A stretch of DNA of 64,000 bases from Terana coerulea (lineage: Eukaryota; Basidiomycota; Agaricomycetes; Polyporales; Phanerochaetaceae). The stretch lies in NCBI GenBank assembly GCA_024811115.1, contig JAKOGH010000755.1, forward strand, positions 62,001-126,000, given 5' to 3'. How positions within the stretch are numbered: position 1 is the first letter of the stretch; every line of letters starts with the position of its first letter. Below are positions 56,774-64,000 of the stretch, one piece after another. The translations under genes and the position numbers were made by a program. The notes under the pieces were generated by a model. It saw nothing but the letters and a program-made list of their open reading frames with translations, was not told where the DNA came from and ran no database searches.

Positions 56774-59676
56774 TCATGGTGATGAAAATTGAAACAGCTC
56801 GTGCTCGTAGTCATCGGCACCCAAATCAAGCGTGGGCATATCGCCCAGCATATGTTCGTGCTCCGGACGGAGATGGAGGCTTTCGGGCGACCCAGTCACC
56901 ATCGAAAAGTTAGCTGTCGTGGGAGAGATATTCCCAACTGAAGACAAGCTGTGTTGCGGCGCGTGGGAGGCTGAGGCGTTTCGTGCAACGGGTTTGCCAA
57001 TGACCATCGTCGCCGAATGCGGGGATCCGGACGCGGTCGAATGTGCGACCGCCTGGTCGGGCGCCCCACCATCTTCGTGCATAAGCATGGTCATGTTGCT
57101 CGGTACGACGGGGAATATGGAGGAAGAGGCGCTGAAACGCCTCCGTTGCGAGCTGGTATATGAGGCGGAATCTTTGCTGAGTCTAACGGAGGAAGGCATA
57201 GTGGGTTCATGGATGGGGTGTGGCTGCGTCTGCAAGTCGGTCCTCTCTGCGTGTAGGTCTTCCGCGCTCGATCGCAATGATGTGTGCAGACGACTGGCAG
57301 GGTAGCCTCGTCGGCTCGTGTCAGCAGTCGTTTGCCCCGTGAATCGGGACAGGCCACGTCGGCCCATGGTCGATGTCGACGGTGGGTTGAATGGCTGAGT
57401 AAACTGCAGCTTATGCAGCTCCTCTCGCGTAGCCTCGAGTTGTTCTTCGGTGTACTGAAGTCTGTCACGCAGTTGGCCGTTCTCTTCACGGAGCATCCGA
57501 GCGGTCCTTTGCGAGTCCGCTAGAGCGCTCAAGAGGGCACCGGTCTCCAGGGCGTGCTTATCCTGCAGCGAGCCCAGCTCTTCCTGTAGCTGCCTCTGTA
57601 TAGAGGTCGAAGAAACCGAGGTCGGAGCCGTTGATGCTCTTGAGAATGTCGTGCGTGGCGTGGACGAACTCTCGGAGATTGGTGTACCGATGACCGACAT
57701 GCCTTCCGAGCCGTTCCGTGAGATGCTTCCACTGCGCCGTCCCCATGACGTCGACGAGCCCATATCAGAGAAGCCTGCACGAGAAGGTGTATAGTGCGAC
57801 CTGAAATCGCGCTCGCTGCGCGATGCGCTGAACCCATACCGAGACCCAGGACGACTTCCAGGTTGAGGTGAAGAGTCTTTATCTCCATCGAGCAGTCCTG
57901 CGGCAGCGAATGCCTTCGCGGTCCTGGGACCGAGCCAGTCCACTGGCCGCTTCGACGGAGGATCGTACGGCGAACCGCCTTCCGACAAGCTTGCGCTGCG
58001 GTCTCTGATAATCATGCGCGGACGATCAGCTCCACTGTCGAGACTCGGTCGGACTCCGTTCACGTTCATCCGCCTGCCAGCAGCGGGGCCTACGGCTGAC
58101 GGGGACCTAGAAGACACAGACTCTGAACCGTCATACCCGGGAGACGACTGGGGGATGGCAGGAGCCGTGTTCCCGCACGTGAGCTGTTCGCAGCGGGTAG
58201 GTACCGCGAAGGTGCAGCCAAACGAGAGGCACCAACATTGCGTGACTCTGTGTCAGGGCCGCCGGAAGAGTTCGGCCTAGGCGGCAAATCAGCTTCGCTA
58301 CGGAGGGGAGAAGGTCTCCGTCTCGGGAGCTGCAAACTTGCTCGACCACCACTCTCAGACGGTGGTTGTGATTGCGAAGGAGAGCGTCCAAGGCCAAAGT
58401 GAGAAGGGCGTTCCGAAGCAGAGCGAGCAAGACGTGGGATGGGAGCAAAAGGTGGCTCCTTCGATGAAGACGGCGACTGGTGTAAGGGAGACGGAGGAGA
58501 TGCCGGGAGACGAGTGCTCAGCACCGGTGAAGGGCCAGAGGACAAAGCTTGCGCTTGCCTGGTACGAGGGGACGATGATGGTGAATCGAATCTGGAATGC
58601 GTTGGACTCCGTTGTGGCGAGGACGCTGGACCGACTGCAGCACGCAATGCGGGGTCTTTCGTGTTCAGCATATGAGGACTGAGTAAAGCGGCCAGGTCGG
58701 AGTCTACTGCGCCCAAATGTAAGCTTGAGTTTGCCTGATGCTCTACGCCTTCTAAGATAGGTGAATGACCCGCATCCTCGACGACTACGCCGCTTAGCCA
58801 ATCCTCGCGTGGGCCCGACTGAGACATTGCAGCGAGAACTTCACTGGTTAGGTCTGACGTCGAAAGGTCGAGGACAACGGAAGTATCCAAGACGTCGTCA
58901 TCCAGATGTTTCTCTTGAACAGAATATGGCGACCTTGGGATGCGGAAAATGCTGGTGGCTACCGAGTTGTCAGGGCTTGGGAGATGTTTGGATATCCCAG
59001 ATGTTTCTGCTTCGAGTATGGTGGATAAATCTGAGGCACCGACTATTGAGAGCATCGCTATCTCACAACATGAGTATGGTATGGCTAAGTAAGGGTGCTA
59101 TTACATGCCTGGTTGCTGAACTGTTGGTTCTTCGCCGTGCGACGATAGCGTGGATACCCGGGACACAGGAGACCAGCTTTCGAGTGTTCGTTCAGGCGTT
59201 CGTGGATGAAGTAGGAGTCTTGACTGAAGGTCTTCATTGTCTATCAATGGTTCGTCCACTCGGTGGGAGAGCTGGATGGAGAGCACCGGTAGTGTGTCTT
59301 CACGCTTGAGTGACGGCAGTTGGGGCGCAGACACGCTGCGGTCGCCATTGGTCGAGCGTCGTATACCGCCAAAGGAAGGGCGTGAAGGGCCGGCGGACTG
59401 AGGTGTGTTGGTATGACTAGGAGTGGCAGACTGAGTCTTGCCAGGGCCAAATGAGAGTAGGTTTCGGAATGAACGGAAGGGAGTCATGCTGCTCGCTGGC
59501 GGACTTGCGCTCCCAATAGGATGTGTAGGGCTGCCACTGACAGCCAGATGTCTAGAAGATGGACCCAAGCCGAGATGAGGAGTAGACAGAGAGCTCGGTA
59601 GTGAGCTCTGCGACGGCCTAGGTGCCATGACGGGAATTTGTGACTGCATTAGTTTGGACCTTGCTTCTGTCGCCAT
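56774..59676 (-). CDS. Large Ser/Pro-rich protein with a coiled coil
   Basis: Exon 1 (59676 to about 59103) begins MATEARSKLMQSQIPVMAPR and is Ser/Pro-rich; exon 2 (about 59049-58130) continues with Ser/Pro-rich sequence; the last part (to 56774) contains a conserved-looking motif PVDWLGPRTAKAFAAAGLLD near 57960-57900 and a heptad-repeat coiled coil (from IQRQLQEELGSLQDK near 57590 to about 57400), then more disordered sequence ending ELFQFSSP. Such proteins are often cytoskeletal or polarity scaffolds, but I recognise no family and infer no function. Two oddities: the first intron appears to use a GC donor, and the frame changes at a run of five C near 58147-58143, where one more C would join the frames without an intron. 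About 950 residues if continuous. Confidence 0.65.
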
Positions 59677-61210
59677 ATCGTGGGTCCCAGGAAGGATGTA
59701 AACGAGATAGTGACAAAGGTGGTATGCTCATAGTATCAAACTTGAAGCATTCCCCGGTGGTGGAGAAGAAGTTGGAACTCGAAATGAGCAGACCGGTGGC
59801 GGTCGTGGATTTCCAATCTCAGATTGGGATCAGCTGGTCGGACCCACAAACGTAAACCGAGCACCAAGAAGTCAGATCGCGGAGCTCATGCCGCCATGCC
59901 AGAGGATTCGATCTCCGCCTTTGGTAGCCGTGGTGATGCCGCAGAATTGTTACCTTTACAGCTCTCTAAAGCTTCAACTCCAAGAAAATGCCGCGACCTA
60001 TACGATACCCTACCAGGGTGGGATGCTAATGGATATATTTCTGTGAGCTTTACTTTATCTGGGTAAGGATTGTACTTACTGCGTCATTCAGTACATGCTT
60101 GAATTTTCAGGTTTTGTGCCTTGTTCGGATATGTCGCATTCGGTCCATACGACACGCATCCCCAGTATTTTTTACAGTTTAGCTGCTGGTCTTGATGTTT
60201 CTGACAGAGTATAGATGATCACCCGCTCGACAGATGCTTGTCAGTGACCTTACTGATTACATAGTATACACGTCGCAGCAAGTTCCTCCCGAACCGTGGA
60301 CGCCAGGGTCGGGTCAGCAAGTGCATGACCTGCCATGCGTGCCTTTCTACGCCTATATGATGCCAGGTGTACAGTATGTATCGTATACTGGCTACGCTCT
60401 TCGACATTCAGTCTCACGGAATTTGTACACAGCCGTGCAAGAGATACCCTAGATCATTCTTCTGATGAACCCCGCGCTCAAGCAAGGTCCGATGTCCACG
60501 CAGCTCACCCACAAGCAGGTAGATGAGACTTGTCGTGTAAAGGGACGGTCGCAGACCCGATAGAACCGATAGAACCGGCATCCCTAGTAAGGCACCACAA
60601 TCATCGAGCAAGCGACTACAACGCAGCGACTACGTCTCGGAATCGAGGGTCTCGCGGTAAACTCGGTGCAGAAGCTCAAGGTTCATCGCATTATACTGTA
60701 TGTAAGCCTAGACTTCCTTTAAACCGTACCCACATCATTACGTTTCCCCAGATGACCATACTGGTCCGAAAGGTAAGCTCGTTCCCTTCTCACTGCTCCC
60801 TTAGCGGCTGGACCAATGTCGGAGTGAACCCGGCAGGCTCAAAGAGGTCTTGCGTCGTATGACTTTTGGCCGTCTGATTGGAGACGTTTTCTCAAGGCTT
60901 TTGAGTGTAGCCGATGTCAAGTATTAGCTATTCACCTAGGCACTGCGCTGCAATAACCACACGCTCTGTACCAACGACTCTCGACTCTCAGCTATTTCAC
61001 GAGAGACAGAACATCCGCCAATGGTACTTGCCTCGCCAGTCGCCAAGTGCAACTGCCGCGGAACATCAAGGTATGTTTTGTGGAAGCGCGGCCTTGCTCA
61101 CTCTCACGATCCTTCGTTTTAAATGTAGAATCCCCAATGTGCGCCCGAAGATTGGTACATGCGGTGATTCGTGATACGCTTTGTTTCCACTGCGCTGAAT
61201 TGCGCCCTCC
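59677..61210. other. Intergenic region, no recognised gene
   Basis: Several short open frames on both strands, none above about 110 codons and none with recognisable domains. It includes the 5' flank of the Ser/Pro-rich gene and the 3' flank of the small mitochondrial protein gene. No transposon ends were found. Confidence 0.4.
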
Positions 61211-61726
61211 CTACAGCTTCCAGAATCCCAGAGTCGCCGCAGCTCTCTCGAACGGGTAAGTCTCTGCCCAGCCTTCGACCGCCTCTTGACTCTCCTTGAT
61301 GGCAGATTTGAGCTCCTCCAACGCCGCTCGAGCAACCGCCACATTCCCAACCCTGCCACTATCAAGCTCCTCTCTCGAGCTCTGCAGTGCCTGCCCGATG
61401 TCAGCGTCAATCTCCGCGAGGACATGCTCTGTGGCACTGCCTGGCTCCCATCGAAAGCTTGCGATGGCCCGGACGGGCTGTGCGAGAAGCTTTAGGGATG
61501 CGAAGCCCAAGCCCACGCCATACAGCATTCTGGCGCGGGTCAAGACAGTTCTGAGCTCCGCGGTGGGCAACACCTCAGCATCGCTCGGTCTTTTGATGAA
61601 CAGGCGTTGAGCTGCAGGCACGTCGGCTGTCTTTGTCTGCGAGAGGTGTCGTCGTGCGGCGGCTGTAAAGGCCGAGGCTACGGCAGGAGAGCTGGAAGAT
61701 AGGAGACCACGGATAGCGACTCGCAA
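61211..61726 (-). CDS. Small mitochondrial-type protein, 171 aa
   Basis: A single exon encodes MRVAIRGLLSSSSPAVASAF followed by TAAARRHLSQTKTADV, a standard mitochondrial presequence (Arg, Ser, Ala rich, no acids, with R-x-LS near the cleavage point). The rest is helical: LPTAELRTVLTRARMLYGVG, a hydrophobic stretch FASLKLLAQPVRAIASF, and a charged helix EELDSGRVGNVAVARAALEE, ending AATLGFWKL. No domain is recognised; length and plan suit a small matrix or inner-membrane accessory protein. It has no introns, unlike most neighbours. The start is chosen as the only Met giving the presequence. Confidence 0.6.
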   Translation of the reverse strand: MRVAIRGLLSSSSPAVASAFTAAARRHLSQTKTADVPAAQRLFIKRPSDAEVLPTAELRTVLTRARMLYGVGLGFASLKLLAQPVRAIASFRWEPGSATEHVLAEIDADIGQALQSSREELDSGRVGNVAVARAALEELKSAIKESQEAVEGWAETYPFERAAATLGFWKL

Positions 61727-63437
61727 GCTGTTTGGTTCCCAGTCAGCAGTCTGTGCGCTGTTTTCTACGACTACCTACTCGTCAGCGGTCGCATTTGCAA
61801 GGAAGGTGTCAACCATGAGGTTTCTAAGATTTCAGTTGTGAGTGTTCGCTTGGCGGAGCTTAAACCAACGCAGGGACTCACACATGCTCTAGGGACGGTC
61901 TTCCTGGTTGGTCAGCGTTTGAGGGATGTGGTGCCGGCATGTTTGAGCGACTAAGGAGGTCTGAGAGGCTCTTGTGAGTGGAGAGAAGGATGTTAGCATA
62001 TGATTGCGGTATAGGCACTTTATACGGTGAGTACTTCTAGTCTCCGACACGATGAGTTCACATCCGGAACACTTGATCCCTGTCAAATCGTTCAGTGCGG
62101 CTCTTCTATCCGTGCGGCAATACAGCTCCATGATCAATTTTACCCTCGTGCCTCACGCCAGGCTTTGGTGTTGCACAGGTGTGCCAGACAATATCATCGT
62201 TCAACCTGTTCTCGCTGATTAACTGGCAAGATGTTCGCCCCCAAAGATGCTTTTAAGGAGTATGCTGACAGATCTGTGTGCCTATCCATCGCGCTTTGCA
62301 ACATCACCCCATACGCCCTTAGCGAAGTCTTCAAGCTCGGCTGATAGATGTCAAGGCTTCCTACCGTCCCTGCCTTGTTCGTTTCTGGAATTAACCGGAC
62401 AACGCTTTGGTGACGTCCTTCGTTCCACCTGTTCTTTCGCCTCGGGCTCAACTCTATTGAATCGGAGTGCGGCTAGGTTTATCTCAGCCTGCCGAACGAA
62501 CGTCGCTCGGACCGTCCGCCCAATCTTGCGACATGTGTGCGACAGAACTCACCTGACTTCAGAGAAGATTCCGAAGAAGCGTGGGGCGCCTTACGCTGGC
62601 CCTTGCCGATTAGGCTCTATCCTACAAATTCATTGTACTGGTACAACACACCGCACACGACATAGCCTTCGGCAAGCCACCAATCCAATAAAGAATCCTT
62701 ATTACTCGATGAGTAAGAAGTCGAAATCGATGTATGGGACCTCAGGCCACTGCAAACATGAAGCTTGCTCTTCGAAATATTTCGGAACTGACTAGGTACG
62801 CCGACATCTAATCAAACATAGCCTCGTACCGGGAAGGGGTCGAAGAACTACTACCTTGCCCCGGAGAAGCGTTCGGGCCACATGGGACTCCGGTCCTTCC
62901 ACCTGTCAGTGGCTGGCTACATCTGCCAGACAGCGTTTTGCTTCTGGTTGTGGGACCGTGATTGAGCCCGCTTGTTTCAGCCCTCGTTGTTACATCCATT
63001 CTCTCGATCGGTCTTCGTTTCCTGAATATATTTGAGTTGCCTCGCACACTGTGTCCAACGAAGGAAGCATGCGATGCTACCTCGTGGTCCAACACCACAG
63101 CATTTTCATTTGGGCTCTACATTCCCTAGTTGTCTACCTGCCGCCCTCTAACATCAAGATGTATATCTCATACCTTCATGACGCAACTCAACGGCCCTCG
63201 ATGCGTGCCGTCTCGGAAGTGAGACGCAATAACGACGAACTATATTCCGCGTTTATACTCTGAATGAATTACTATACCGTACGATATATCAGTATTCCCT
63301 AGTCAACTCCGATCTAATGGGTACATGAACGGTCGTTAGGATGTTGTATATAACACATTTGCTTGAAGAAAGTCCGGTGGTTGTGTATGCAAGGCTGTCC
63401 AAAGATGAAAAAGCGACGACGGGGAATAGGATGAAAA
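61727..63437. other. Intergenic region, no recognised gene
   Basis: The longest open frame (62247-62795, plus, 182 codons) has no signal, domain or splice context and is overlapped by minus-strand frames. I cannot support a gene here. No repeats were found. Confidence 0.35.
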
Positions 63438-64000
63438 TTAGAGCCTGCTTCCAAAGGCGCTGCCCTTGATGGATGAGAGGCGTTGGATAGGTTGAAGTTT
63501 GCGTTTGATATCGCGAAGAATGGTCGTCTTCGGCGCCCAATCGTCGAACGCATCGCGTAGTTGTGCAAACTCATCAGCGAAGAAATGTGCCACTCGATCA
63601 TCCGCGATGAGGTCTCGAAGTGACCATGGAATCTTCGGCACTACGGTCAGTTCCATAAGATGGAAGCGTGCTTGTGATAACATACCTCGTAATCGTTCTG
63701 CTCCTCTGCAGCATTAAATGCCTCTACTGACAGAGGAGTTTGAATATCTCCACCATCGCTGGTAAGGAACAGGTATTTGACAGCAAGGCTGATTGGATTA
63801 GTCAGATCATAATCGTTCACTGAGCGCATGTGAACCTACGAATACGTTGCTAGCTCTTCGTAAGCAGTTGAGTGTCCCACGCCGCTCAGGGTACCCGCTG
63901 TAGCTTCTGAGAGATGAGTCAGAAGCCCGCTGTCGGAGAGTCCGGCGTTCTGAATTCGGATCAGCAGTACCAGCAGGTTCGACAAGAAATCTGACGAGCT
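63438..64000 (-). CDS. 3' part of an unknown gene, cut by the window end
   Basis: Three exons can be read on the minus strand: one running in from the window edge (SSDFLSNLLVLLIRIQNAGL, then a segment ending YEELATY near 63842), LAVKYLFLTSDGGDIQTPLS near 63785-63725, and VPKIPWSLRDLIADDRVAHF to RLSSIKGSAFGSRL with TAA at 63438. Introns of about 50 nt separate them; the phase of the last join is not certain. The sequence is helical and soluble-looking. I do not recognise the family. Confidence 0.55.

Noticed and set aside
62247..62795. Plus-strand open frame of 182 codons
   Set aside because: Irregular composition, overlapping minus-strand frames and possible splice sites on the other strand; no family signal supports it.

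Overview
The window is eukaryotic and fungal. Coding regions are cut by many short (about 45-65 nt) GT-AG introns, genes sit close together on both strands, and the content (DUF6534-type multi-spanning membrane proteins, P450s of the mushroom type, expanded ABCC transporters, secreted Cys-rich GPI proteins) points to a basidiomycete of the Agaricomycetes, probably a polypore-like mushroom. That placement is inferred from gene families; no rRNA or marker gene is present. I saw no tRNA, rRNA or CRISPR.

Layout. 1-19.5 kb is a repeat-rich, decayed region. It holds four copies of a DUF6534-like membrane protein gene (two in a ~2.8 kb segmental duplication at 1-2.8 kb and 10.5-13.4 kb, a cleaner inverted one at 13.9-16.0 kb, a stub at 19.3 kb), two broken P450 copies placed tail to tail, and five non-autonomous DNA transposons, two of them nested in others, most with clear target-site duplications. 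19.7-51.6 kb is the gene-rich core: a secreted repeat-peptide precursor (19.7-20.8 kb), a full ABCC transporter (23.8-30.2 kb), a divergent HAPSTR1-like gene, three paralogous mitochondrial-type RRM proteins (31.9-37.5 kb), a second ABCC transporter in the opposite direction (38.0-44.4 kb), a Cys-rich GPI protein, a small membrane protein, and two more repeat-peptide precursors (48.5-51.6 kb). 52.7-64 kb holds more ordinary genes: a TTC39/Iml2-like TPR protein, a large Ser/Pro-rich coiled-coil protein, a small mitochondrial protein and the 3' part of an unknown gene.

The most interesting content is a family of three secreted precursors (311 aa, 369 aa, and a frameshifted third). All share an N-terminal signal beginning MYASK, SGAFxFG repeat units ending in dibasic KR or RR sites, His- or Gln-rich spacers, a conserved C-terminal tail of the form AR-S/A-L/I-N-D/E-LD, and the same 5' leader with an intron. 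They look like Kex2-processed repeat peptide precursors whose products would be short amphipathic helices. They lie on both outer sides of an inverted pair of ABCC transporters. A functional link is only a hypothesis.

Single-base frame breaks occur in the second ABCC gene, the first RRM gene, the third peptide precursor and the Ser/Pro-rich gene, several beside homopolymers. Some may be residual assembly errors, so these genes should not be called dead without raw-read checks.
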